Part shown: positions 40,376-49,270 of the stretch, in pieces
How the letters are laid out: each line of letters opens with the position of its first letter
How positions within the stretch are numbered: position 1 is the first letter of the stretch
Origin: Pseudomonadota bacterium
Lineage (GTDB): Bacteria; Pseudomonadota; Gammaproteobacteria; Enterobacterales; Enterobacteriaceae
DNA length: 64,000 bases
Assembly: GCA_018261615.1 (NCBI GenBank)
Contig: JAGTSE010000025.1
Span: 1-64,000, forward strand
Direction of reading: 5' to 3'
The notes under the pieces: generated by a model
Databases searched by the model: none
Seen by the model: the letters and a program-made list of their open reading frames with translations, nothing else
What the model was told of the DNA's origin: nothing
Position numbers and translations under genes: made by a program

Positions 40376-40933
40376 ATGGCTAAGGACTCAAGCTCTCAGA
40401 AGTTTATCGGTAAAAATAACGCGCCCCGCGTGCAAATTGAATATGACGTAGAGCTCTACGGTTCGCAAAAAAAAGTAGAGTTACCTTTCGTCACGGGGGT
40501 CATGTCCGATCTCTCTGGGCATCGGAAAAAGCCTTTACTGCCGATCGAAGAGCGAAAATTCCTGACGTTTGATCAGGATAATTTCAACGATCGCATGCGA
40601 GCCATTAAACCTCGTCTTCAATTTTACGTGGAAAATACGTTGAGTGAGGATGATGCGCTGCTGGATGTGGAATTAGAGTTTGAATCGATGGAGGATTTTA
40701 CGCCTGGTGCCATCGCCAAACGGGTTCCGCAGATGCAACGTCTGCTTGAAGCACGGGAACATCTCACGGAGCTCATCACATATATGGATGGCAAATCCAG
40801 CGCGGAAGAGGTGGTGAAGAATCTGCTGGAGAAACCCGATTTTCTGCATCGTCTGGTGACGGATGCACGCAAAATGGTCGCGGATGCGGAACAGGATGAG
40901 CAGGAACCCGGCAATAAAGGAGATGAGGAATGA
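40376..40933 (+). CDS. tssB: T6SS contractile sheath small subunit TssB (VipA)
   Basis: 185 residues, AAAGGAG site. Typical TssB features: NNAPRVQIEYDVELYGSQKK, ELPFVTGVMSDLSGHRKKPL and ERKFLTFDQDNFNDRMRAIK. It interlocks with TssC in the sheath. Its stop overlaps the tssC start (ATGA). Confidence 0.95.
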   Translation: MAKDSSSQKFIGKNNAPRVQIEYDVELYGSQKKVELPFVTGVMSDLSGHRKKPLLPIEERKFLTFDQDNFNDRMRAIKPRLQFYVENTLSEDDALLDVELEFESMEDFTPGAIAKRVPQMQRLLEAREHLTELITYMDGKSSAEEVVKNLLEKPDFLHRLVTDARKMVADAEQDEQEPGNKGDEE

Positions 40934-42456
40934 GAGCGAGGCAACGACGCTATTCAGCTAAGCAGCAGGCAACGGCAGTCGCTGAAGTTGAAACGCAGGA
41001 AACGGAAAATGAGCTTGACGGTCTGCTCAAGCGTTCATTCCGGCCCAGAACGAACGAGGCCTCAGAAGCGGTTCGTCGGGCCATCGGCACGCTGTCCGAA
41101 TATGCCAACCAAGGCAAGGTAAAGGTCAGCCAGGATGTCGTATTGACCATTGAATCGTTGATCGCCCAGATCGACGAGCAGCTTTCGCAGCAGATGAACA
41201 ATATCTTGCACCATGAGGAGTTCCAGAAGCTGGAGTCCGCCTGGCAAGGTCTGAGTTACCTGGTCGACAATACCAACGTCAGCGAAACGCTGAAGATTCG
41301 GGTATTGAATATCAGCCAGGATGAATTGACGCGCAATCTGCGGCGTTATCGAGGATCGGCCTGGGATCAAAGCCCGGTGTTCAAACAAATTTATGAACAA
41401 GAGTATGGCCAGTTTGGTGGCGAACCATTCGGCTGCATCATCGGCGATTTTGAGTTCGATCACAGCCCGATGAGCGTGACGCTGCTGACGGAGCTGGCGA
41501 AAATTTCCGCCGCCTCGCACTGCCCATTTATTTCCGCCGCTTCGCCGTCACTGCTGCAAATGAGCAAGTGGAACGAACTGGGTAATCCGCGGGATATCGG
41601 CAAGATTTTCACCACCCCGGAATACGCCTCCTGGCGCCGCCTGCGCGAAAGCAACGACTCGCGTTACCTGGTGTTGACGATGCCGCGTTTCCTGTCGCGT
41701 TTGCCTTACGGCGCGAAAACCAACCGGATCGAAGAGTTCGCTTTCGAGGAGTCCGTCAGGCCGGATGTGGATGAGGATTTTTCCTGGGCCAACTCGGCGT
41801 ATGCGATGGGCGTCAACATCAACCGCGCGTTCCATGAGTACGGTTGGTGTTCGAAGATTCGCGGCATCGAATCCGGAGGCTCGGTAGAAGAACTGCCCGC
41901 CTACGCGTTTCCTTCCGATGAGGGCGGATATGAACTGACGTGCCCGACGGAGGTCGCCATTTCCGATCGGCGCGAGCAAGAGCTTTCCGACGCCGGGTTC
42001 TTGCCTCTGGTATATCGCAAGCATTCCGATTTCGCCGCTTTTATCGGATCTTGCACCATGCACGCGCCGGAGAAATATGAAGATCCGGATGCGACGGCCA
42101 ACGCCAAGTTGTCTTCCCGCTTGCCTTATATTTTCGCTACATGCCGATTTGCGCACTATTTGAAATGCATCGTGCGCGACAAAATCGGTTCTTTTCGGTC
42201 CAGAGACGATATGCAACGTTGGCTGAATGACTGGCTGATGAACTATGTGGACGGCGATCCTTCCGTGTCGACGGAGGCGACGAAAGCACGTCGTCCGTTG
42301 GCCGCCGCCGAAGTTCGCGTTGAGGATGTTGAAGACGATCCGGGTTATTACCGCGCACATTTCTATTTGCGCCCGCATTACCAGTTGGAAGGCATGACCG
42401 TGTCCTTGCGACTTGTATCAAAACTTCCGTCAGCCAAAAAAGATGGGAGCAGATAA
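40930..42456 (+). CDS. tssC: T6SS contractile sheath large subunit TssC (VipB)
   Basis: 508 residues. Conserved core: LEAL-type helix with QMNNILHHEEFQKLESAWQG, EPFGCIIGDFEFDH, PFISAASPSLLQMSKWNELG, RFLSRLPYGAKTNRIEEFAF and the C-terminal FYLRPHYQLEGMTVSLRLVS. ATGA-coupled to tssB, which keeps 1:1 output. Confidence 0.96.
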   Translation: MRARQRRYSAKQQATAVAEVETQETENELDGLLKRSFRPRTNEASEAVRRAIGTLSEYANQGKVKVSQDVVLTIESLIAQIDEQLSQQMNNILHHEEFQKLESAWQGLSYLVDNTNVSETLKIRVLNISQDELTRNLRRYRGSAWDQSPVFKQIYEQEYGQFGGEPFGCIIGDFEFDHSPMSVTLLTELAKISAASHCPFISAASPSLLQMSKWNELGNPRDIGKIFTTPEYASWRRLRESNDSRYLVLTMPRFLSRLPYGAKTNRIEEFAFEESVRPDVDEDFSWANSAYAMGVNINRAFHEYGWCSKIRGIESGGSVEELPAYAFPSDEGGYELTCPTEVAISDRREQELSDAGFLPLVYRKHSDFAAFIGSCTMHAPEKYEDPDATANAKLSSRLPYIFATCRFAHYLKCIVRDKIGSFRSRDDMQRWLNDWLMNYVDGDPSVSTEATKARRPLAAAEVRVEDVEDDPGYYRAHFYLRPHYQLEGMTVSLRLVSKLPSAKKDGSR

Positions 42457-42687
42457 GTTACGGCTGGTCATTAGTTTGGATATTGCCGACGTTAATTATT
42501 AAATGGCGTGGGTGAGAAATTATATTTCGTTGAAATTTAGCGGCATTATTCTCTGTGTCATGGCTATTTATTAATAGCTAATGGACTCCCATTTTTGCTA
42601 TTCCAATAATTGTGTTGGCAATATAACGACTTATCTGAGTGGATATTTCAATTAACGTAATAGGACCTATCAGTCAAGGAGACAAAT
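42457..42687 (+). promoter_or_regulatory. tssC-hcp intergenic region, likely hcp promoter/leader
   Basis: 231 AT-rich bases without an ORF, the largest gap in the T6SS locus. A separate hcp promoter or mRNA leader is expected because Hcp is needed in large excess. A strong AAGGAG site precedes the hcp ATG. I cannot place the -10/-35 boxes with confidence. Confidence 0.4.
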
Positions 42688-43212
42688 ATGAGCACTAAAG
42701 CATTAGTAGACTATTTCTTGAAGATTGAGGGTGTAGACGGCGAATCCCCTGACCAAACTTATCCAGGATGGATTCAGTTGCAAGCCTGGCAATGGGCGGA
42801 AGAAAATGCCGGGCGCTGGGGATTCGGCAGCGGCGGTGGTTCCGGCAAAGTCGAAATGAAAGACTTTGAGTTTCGCATGGTGAGTAATAAAGCTTCGCCG
42901 AAGCTATTTCTGATGTGTGCCACCGGCGAACATATTCCTCAGGCAAAACTTGTTTGCCGTAAATCAGGCCAGGGGCAGCAAGATTTTATTGCCGTGACCT
43001 TCAGTAACTGCCTGGTTTCCTCATTCAAGACCGTGGGCAATATGCCGCTGAACTCCACCATCGGTACTGAAATTGATACCGTGCTGCCAACTGACGTTAT
43101 CAAGCTGAATTTCGCACGTATCGAAGTTGAGTACAAAGAGCAGAACAATGATGGCTCCATGGGTGCGGTGATTAAGACGGGGTATGACCTCAAGCTTAAC
43201 GCCCGTATCTGA
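42688..43212 (+). CDS. hcp: T6SS tube protein Hcp (TssD)
   Basis: 174 residues. Starts MSTKALVDYFLKIEGVDGES and shows the Hcp beta-barrel pattern (GWIQLQAWQWAEENAG, KVEMKDFEFRMVSNKASPKL, SSFKTVGNMPLNSTIG). Hexamer rings form the expelled inner tube and can carry small effectors. Confidence 0.95.
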   Translation: MSTKALVDYFLKIEGVDGESPDQTYPGWIQLQAWQWAEENAGRWGFGSGGGSGKVEMKDFEFRMVSNKASPKLFLMCATGEHIPQAKLVCRKSGQGQQDFIAVTFSNCLVSSFKTVGNMPLNSTIGTEIDTVLPTDVIKLNFARIEVEYKEQNNDGSMGAVIKTGYDLKLNARI

Positions 43213-43292
43213 TCATTGATGTCATAACACTTATTGCAGGCCGTCTGCCCGCAGAACTGCGGGCAGACACAACAATTACCGCGAGATGTTAA

Positions 43293-43739
43293 ATGAAAAC
43301 GTCATTGCCCATGCTATTCGATAAGCTCAGCGTGAGAAATCAAAGCGGCAGCGCCGATAATTGGCGGCGAGTCCTGGTGCGTGATATTGAATTTTTACTG
43401 AACGACGCATCACGCAGCGCAGATTTAAAACTTCACGATTATTCGCATAGCGAAAGCTCGGTATTGAATTATGGCCTGCCGTCGCTGAGCCAACGAATAC
43501 CGATTAATACCGACCCATTAACATTGGCGAGGCATATACAAAGAATCATTACTTCTTTTGAACCGAGGCTGGATCCTAAAACGATTCGCGTGGTGCCGGT
43601 AGTGAATGAACGTCAATCGTATGTATTGGCCATCTTATTTGATATCTATGGCACCTGTTCATTACCGGGTGACGAAATGCTGGTTAATTTGCGCATCGCT
43701 CTTGATTATTCCTGTGGCGCCGTACACGTATTTGATTAA
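43293..43739 (+). CDS. tssE: T6SS baseplate protein TssE (gp25-like)
   Basis: 148 residues. gp25/lysozyme-like fold without lysozyme activity; VLVRDIEFLLNDASRSADLK, YGLPSLSQ and LVNLRIALDYSCGAVHVFD are typical. Joins sheath and baseplate. Ends 11 bp before tssF. Confidence 0.92.
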   Translation: MKTSLPMLFDKLSVRNQSGSADNWRRVLVRDIEFLLNDASRSADLKLHDYSHSESSVLNYGLPSLSQRIPINTDPLTLARHIQRIITSFEPRLDPKTIRVVPVVNERQSYVLAILFDIYGTCSLPGDEMLVNLRIALDYSCGAVHVFD

Positions 43740-43750
43740 TAGAGGTGACT

Positions 43751-45592
43751 ATGTTCAGTGAGCGCTTTCTCCAATTATATAATGATGAGTTGCGTTATTT
43801 TCGCGAGGCGGGTCGTCAATTTGCATCTTCTCATCCTCAGGTCGCTCAGCATTTAGGCATGCATATCGACGGTGTGCTGGATCCTTTCGTCGAGCGTCTG
43901 TTGGAGGGTTCCGCTTTTCTTTGCACCCGCATCCAGGAAAAACTGAACAACGAGCAACCTGAATTCGCCTTGCAAATGCTATCTCGCCTGGCGCCCTTAT
44001 GGTACACGCCCGTTCCCGCGATCGCCACCGTCGCGATTAAGCCCGATCTCTCTTTTCCCCAGTGGCACAGTCAGGTCGATCTGCCGCGGGGAAGCCGAAT
44101 GACCCTCAACGATATCTCGCTGAACAACAAACCCGCCACATTCACCACATCGCGACATATTAAAGTACAGCCCGTTGAGATTTCATTGGCGGAATGCGAA
44201 ATTTTACCGCCACACCATTTACCTGACGGCGCCGCCAGGCATATGCAAGACTGTTCGGCCTACGTCAGAATCGGCCTGACCACGCACGGCGTGTTGCCTG
44301 TCCCGGAACTGGATCTCGATCCGTTGCACCTGACGTTGGCGGAAGATACGGTGCGGGCCAACCAGCTGATGGCCACACTGCTTAATAGCACCTTTCGCAT
44401 CGTGTTATGGGCGAAAAACGACGACCGGCCGATTGTAAAAGTCTTGCAACCGGAAAGCTTGCGTCTGGGCGGCGTCAGCGACGAAGAGGCATTGTTGCCC
44501 ACAGCGATAGGGGAATTGCCCGGCAACCGCCTGTGGCGCGAGTACTTTGCGGCACCAAGTCGCTTCTTCAGTCTGGAGCTGCATGGCGTGCAGGATTTTC
44601 TGCGTCAATGTGAACGCGTCCATGAGTTCGAGATCTTGTTCGCGCTTGAGCAACGCCCACTGACTCTGATCGGTCGTGTCAACGCCAGGGATTTTCATCT
44701 TTTCGCAACCCCGGTCATCAATCTGTATCGCCGCCATTGCTCGCCGGTGCTGCTGACGGGGGAGCGCACGGAGCACCCGCTGGTGGTCGACCGTTTGAAC
44801 ACCTCGCTGTATGAGATACATAGCGTCAAACAGGTGAAAGGCATGTTGCCCGACGGCAACCCGGTAATTTTCTCTTCGCTGCAAGCCGACGTGCAGTACG
44901 ACTGCGAACGGGAACCGGCCGGTTACACGCTGCAACGTCGTCGCGAGCCGTCGCCATCCAAATACAACAACCCGCACTTGCCCAACGAAGCTACCTTCAT
45001 TGCCATCTCGCCAGGCAAAAGCGGCATCGACATCGACGACATCACATCGTTGAGCGTCGAGGCGCTGGTATGCGAACGGCATCTGGTGCCTGCGCACCTT
45101 CAGCAACCGTATTTCCAGTTGGAAACGGCGATGCCGATCCACCAAGTGGAGATCGTCCGCTACCCGAGCAACCCTGTTGCGGTGCCGAACATCAGCCAGG
45201 CGTGGCAAGCGATTCAGATGCTGGCCTCCAATCCTTTGCGCTATGCGCGCCCCGACGTTCAGGATTGTTCGGCGCTGTTGCGCGACTGGCTATCGTTGTT
45301 CAGCCATCAGGATGACTCCAGCCAGCAAAAACGCATCGCCAGCATCAAAAATGCCTGGGTGGAGCACCATTTTGAACGTAATCAGGGACCTGGGCCGTTG
45401 GCCTGGATCCGTGGGGCCGAGATCGCCGTCAACTTAAGCGTCAACCATCATGCCGACCACGGTGCCTATCTGTTCGGCAAAATATTGCACCACGCGTTGA
45501 GCCAATACGGCGATTTGAACCAAACGTTGAGCATGAAGCTGTTGCTGGATGGGGAAACCCACGCCGACTGGGGTGCGCTCTACTATGGCTGA
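43751..45592 (+). CDS. tssF: T6SS baseplate protein TssF
   Basis: 613 residues from ATG 43751 (MFSERFLQLYNDELRYFREA), chosen for its AGAGG site; a GTG six bases earlier is less likely. Conserved segments: FASSHPQVAQHLGMHIDGVL, DPFVERLLEGSAFLCTRIQE and QMLSRLAPLWYTPVPAIATV. Forms the wedge with TssG, TssE and TssK. Its stop lies inside the start of tssG. Confidence 0.94.
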   Translation: MFSERFLQLYNDELRYFREAGRQFASSHPQVAQHLGMHIDGVLDPFVERLLEGSAFLCTRIQEKLNNEQPEFALQMLSRLAPLWYTPVPAIATVAIKPDLSFPQWHSQVDLPRGSRMTLNDISLNNKPATFTTSRHIKVQPVEISLAECEILPPHHLPDGAARHMQDCSAYVRIGLTTHGVLPVPELDLDPLHLTLAEDTVRANQLMATLLNSTFRIVLWAKNDDRPIVKVLQPESLRLGGVSDEEALLPTAIGELPGNRLWREYFAAPSRFFSLELHGVQDFLRQCERVHEFEILFALEQRPLTLIGRVNARDFHLFATPVINLYRRHCSPVLLTGERTEHPLVVDRLNTSLYEIHSVKQVKGMLPDGNPVIFSSLQADVQYDCEREPAGYTLQRRREPSPSKYNNPHLPNEATFIAISPGKSGIDIDDITSLSVEALVCERHLVPAHLQQPYFQLETAMPIHQVEIVRYPSNPVAVPNISQAWQAIQMLASNPLRYARPDVQDCSALLRDWLSLFSHQDDSSQQKRIASIKNAWVEHHFERNQGPGPLAWIRGAEIAVNLSVNHHADHGAYLFGKILHHALSQYGDLNQTLSMKLLLDGETHADWGALYYG

Positions 45593-46613
45593 TATGTCGT
45601 TGATGCGTGAAGCGGCGCTGACGTTGGAACAGACGCCGACGCCGGGGGCTCAAGGCGAAAGTGTGGTCCAGACCGAAATCCGCGGGCTGTCCAATCGACA
45701 GGATTTTTTCGAATTGCTGCGGCGCATCGAACGCGCGCAGCCGGATGCGCCGCGTCTCGGCGTCTCCAACGATCGCAGCTGCGAAAGGCTCTGCATTACC
45801 CAGCCGGCGGACATGGCTTTTGCCTCGCGTGAAATTTCTTCTATCGTACAACGCCCTACGCAGGTGCTGATCCAGGCGCGGCACTTCGGCATGTTCGCTC
45901 CTTACGGCCCGCTGCCGATCCATGTGACCGAGCACGCGCGCACCGAAGTTATCGCCCGGCGCAATCAGGCATTCCAGCAATTCGTCGGCATCGTCAGCCA
46001 GCGTTTCGCCGTCTTGCACTACCGGGCCTGGGCGCAACTGAAGGCGATGATCGGCCACGACCACGACGATGACAAAAACCCGTTCTTGCATCATTTGCGT
46101 CAGACGGTGGGCGTTGATACGGCGTTGACGGTAAACCCGCATATCCAGCGTTTGCGCGAAGCGTATCCCGGCACTTATCTACCGGGTCGCCGCTCGCTGC
46201 GACAGCTGACCAAGATGCTGACGGCCTATTTCGCCGTTCCCATTGAAATCACGCCGCGCTACGCCAAGTGGATCGACGACGGCAAAAAAAGCGGCAGTCA
46301 AAAGCTGGGTAAGTTGGGCAGCACGCGCATCGGCAGCCGCTTTTTCGATGCCCAGTACGGCGCGCATATTCAAATCGGGCCGCTGGGAGCCCCGCATTAC
46401 CAACAGTATCAGCGCGGTAGTCGGCGGCTGCAGGCGCTGGTGAGTATCTGTCATGACTTTACGAGCCATCAACTGATGTTGGATGTCAGCCTGCTGATAG
46501 ACACGGAACCGGGCATGGCGGCGCAGCTGGGCTGCAAGTCGCTGAGTAAAGACAGTTGGCTGAAACCTAAGACAGGGACGTTTAGGCAGCTGGTTTATCA
46601 ATCAACAACTTAA
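45585..46613 (+). CDS. tssG: T6SS baseplate protein TssG
   Basis: 342 residues from ATG 45585, which overlaps the tssF stop by 8 bp. Typical features: FFELLRRIERAQPDAPRLG, ARHFGMFAPYGPLPIHVTEH and RFAVLHYRAWAQLK. TssF2G wedges surround the VgrG hub. Confidence 0.93.
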   Translation: MADMSLMREAALTLEQTPTPGAQGESVVQTEIRGLSNRQDFFELLRRIERAQPDAPRLGVSNDRSCERLCITQPADMAFASREISSIVQRPTQVLIQARHFGMFAPYGPLPIHVTEHARTEVIARRNQAFQQFVGIVSQRFAVLHYRAWAQLKAMIGHDHDDDKNPFLHHLRQTVGVDTALTVNPHIQRLREAYPGTYLPGRRSLRQLTKMLTAYFAVPIEITPRYAKWIDDGKKSGSQKLGKLGSTRIGSRFFDAQYGAHIQIGPLGAPHYQQYQRGSRRLQALVSICHDFTSHQLMLDVSLLIDTEPGMAAQLGCKSLSKDSWLKPKTGTFRQLVYQSTT

Positions 46614-46629
46614 TATAAGGAAATTTAAG

Positions 46630-49206
46630 GTGTATCAACGAGAACGTCTTTTTTCGCGATTGGGCCACTTTGCTTATCAGTCCTTCGTTGAAGCGACCAG
46701 ACTGTGCCGGACATTCAGGCACGAATACGTGGAGCTTGAACACTGGCTGAAAGTCCTGGTGGACAAGGAACGCGGTGACCTGCCGCTGATCCTGGCGCAC
46801 TACGCCATCAATAGTCAGCGCATCAGCGATGCGTTGGATCGCATTCTCCATACCTTGCCAAACCGGACAAATGCGGTGGTGGATCTGTCTACGCAATTGG
46901 AAACGGTGGTGGAAAGGGGGCTGCTGATGAGCCAACTCGCCGAAACGCCGTCCAGCGGCGTGCGTACCATTCATATCCTGGTCGGCATTCTGCAGGATCC
47001 CACGTTGCAGCGCAGTCTGTACCGGCTGAGCGACGAGTTCAAAAAACTGCCGATTCCGCAGCTGTTCGACGATTACCTGGCGATTCTGGCGGAGTCCGTC
47101 GAACAGGAGGAGGAGGAAGAAGAGATCCACAGCACGATCGGCGATGCGCCCGATACGGTCGAGATACTCGATAAATGGTGTGCGGATCTGACCCGTCAGG
47201 CGCGCGACGGTGAAATCGACCCAGTGATTGGCCGCGAAGCGGAGCTGCGCCAGGTGATCGACATTTTGTTGCGACGTCGGCAGAACAACCCGATTTTGGT
47301 GGGCGAAGCCGGGGTCGGCAAAACGGCCGTGGCAGAAGCGCTGGCCTGCAAGATCGCGCAAGGGCAAGTGCCACCGCTGCTGCAGGGCGCCCGGCTGTTG
47401 TCTTTGGATCTGGGGCGCATGCAGGCCGGGGCGAGCATGAGAGGAGAGTTCGAATCGCGCCTGAAAGCGCTGATCGACGCCATTGCGCATTCGTCCGTAC
47501 CGGTGATCCTGTTCTGCGATGAAGCGCATACGCTGGTGGGCGCCGGCGGGCAGGCCGGCACCGGCGACGCCGTCAACCTGTTGAAACCCATGCTGGCCAG
47601 GGGCGCGCTGCGCATGGTAGCGGCGACCACTTGGTCGGAATACAAACAGTTCATCGAGCCGGATGCCGCGTTGACGCGCCGCTTCCAGTACGTGTTGGTT
47701 TCAGAGCCGGACGAAGAGAATGCGGTGAACATGATGCGTGCCATCGCCCCACATTTTGCGCAGCACCACAGCGTCAAGATCCGCGAATCGGCGCTGCAGG
47801 CGTCGGTGCATTTGTCGCTGCGCCATCTGCCGTCGCGGCAATTGCCGGACAAGGCCATCAGCCTGCTGGATACCGCCTGTGCACGGGTGGCGCTGAGCCA
47901 GCATGCGCAGCCTGAAAAAATCGAGTCGCTCGAGGCCGGGCTGGTGGTGAAGCGCACCGAAATGAACGGCCTGCGGGAAGAAAGCAAATTCGACGATCTG
48001 GCTCTCACCCGCATGAACGAATTGCAGCAGACAATCAGCGAGATAGAAGGGGAGCTGGACGCCCTGCGTCGGCGCCAAGAACAGGAGCAACAGGCGGTCA
48101 CTACCTTGCTCGATGCGGAGCGGCAGTCGCCGGAGCGTTTGCCTGAGCTGGCCACCGAGTTGAGTGAGCTGCAAGACGGCGGCTTGCCGTTGGTTTATCC
48201 GTGGGTAGATGACCGTGTCGTGGCGGAGGTGCTGTCGGATTGGACCGGCATTCCCACCGGCCGCATGCTGCAAAGCGATCTGGACAATGCGCTCAACCTT
48301 AACCAGCTTTTGGGCCGCCAGATTTTCGGCCAGCAGACGGCGATCAATGAAATCGCGCAGGCGGTGAGGATCTCCCGCGCCGGCATTCAGGCGCACGATC
48401 GGCCATTGGGCGTTTTCATGCTGTCCGGCCCGAGCGGCGTCGGTAAAACGGAAACCGCGTTTGCCCTGGCAGAGGCGATGTACGGCGGCGCGCACAACCT
48501 GATCGTCTTCAATATGAGCGAATTTCAGGAATCGCACACCGTCTCCACGCTGAAGGGGGCGCCTCCGGGCTATGTCGGCTATGGCAAGGGCGGCAAATTG
48601 ACGGAGGCGGTACGCCGCAAACCCTATTCCATCGTGCTGCTCGACGAATTCGACAAGGCGCATCCCGACATCCATGAGGCGTTCTACCAAGTTTTTGACA
48701 AGGGCGTGATGGAGGACGGCGAAGGCCGCATGATCAGCTTCCGCCAGTGCTTTATTTTGATGACGAGCAACATCGGCGCCAGCGAAATAGAAGCGGCGCT
48801 GGCGGAAACGCCAGAGCTGAAAACCGAGGCGCTGCGCCCGATGCTGCTTGATGTATTGGCGCGCTTTTTCCCGGCGGCGCTGTTGGCGCGCATGAACGTC
48901 ATTCCTTACGTGCCACTTTCCACCGAAGCGATAACCCATATCGCCACCAAACAGATTTCACGTTTACAGCAACGTTTGCACAAAGAAGTGGGCGTGTCGC
49001 TGGTGCTGGAAGGGGACATTCCCGGCTGGATAGCCAAACGCATCAGCGCCCATCCTTCGCACGGAAGAGCGGTCGAGTCGCTGCTGCAGCAGGCGATTTT
49101 GCCGCCTATCAGCAATGAAGTGCTGCAGCGCAAACGGACGGGACAGAAACTGCAGAATATCCAACTCATGGTCGAGAACGATAGTTTAAGTGTTTATTTC
49201 GACTGA
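46630..49206 (+). CDS. tssH: T6SS sheath-recycling AAA+ ATPase TssH (ClpV)
   Basis: 858 residues with a GTG start and AAGGAAA upstream. ClpN-type N-terminal domain binds contracted TssC; first AAA+ module with GEAGVGKT (about residue 224) and DEAHTLVG; a middle coiled-coil domain; second AAA+ module with SGPSGVGKTETAFALAEAMY (about 597) and LLDEFDKAHPDIHEAFYQVF; C-terminal D2 small domain. It pulls TssC out of contracted sheaths so subunits can be reused. Intact. Confidence 0.96.
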   Translation: MYQRERLFSRLGHFAYQSFVEATRLCRTFRHEYVELEHWLKVLVDKERGDLPLILAHYAINSQRISDALDRILHTLPNRTNAVVDLSTQLETVVERGLLMSQLAETPSSGVRTIHILVGILQDPTLQRSLYRLSDEFKKLPIPQLFDDYLAILAESVEQEEEEEEIHSTIGDAPDTVEILDKWCADLTRQARDGEIDPVIGREAELRQVIDILLRRRQNNPILVGEAGVGKTAVAEALACKIAQGQVPPLLQGARLLSLDLGRMQAGASMRGEFESRLKALIDAIAHSSVPVILFCDEAHTLVGAGGQAGTGDAVNLLKPMLARGALRMVAATTWSEYKQFIEPDAALTRRFQYVLVSEPDEENAVNMMRAIAPHFAQHHSVKIRESALQASVHLSLRHLPSRQLPDKAISLLDTACARVALSQHAQPEKIESLEAGLVVKRTEMNGLREESKFDDLALTRMNELQQTISEIEGELDALRRRQEQEQQAVTTLLDAERQSPERLPELATELSELQDGGLPLVYPWVDDRVVAEVLSDWTGIPTGRMLQSDLDNALNLNQLLGRQIFGQQTAINEIAQAVRISRAGIQAHDRPLGVFMLSGPSGVGKTETAFALAEAMYGGAHNLIVFNMSEFQESHTVSTLKGAPPGYVGYGKGGKLTEAVRRKPYSIVLLDEFDKAHPDIHEAFYQVFDKGVMEDGEGRMISFRQCFILMTSNIGASEIEAALAETPELKTEALRPMLLDVLARFFPAALLARMNVIPYVPLSTEAITHIATKQISRLQQRLHKEVGVSLVLEGDIPGWIAKRISAHPSHGRAVESLLQQAILPPISNEVLQRKRTGQKLQNIQLMVENDSLSVYFD

Positions 49207-49270
49207 TTTTTAATTTGCCGCCGATCCGCAAACGCGGGGCGGGGTTCGATAGCGGATCAGAGAGGTTGTT

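Noticed and set aside
42457..42687. Sigma-54 promoter upstream of hcp
   Set aside because: TTGGCA is present near 42613 but there is no GC doublet at the right distance downstream.
47701..48939. Minus-strand ORF of 412 codons antisense to tssH
   Set aside because: A shadow of the GC-rich clpV frame; composition is Arg/His/Gln-rich and no ribosome site or motif is present.
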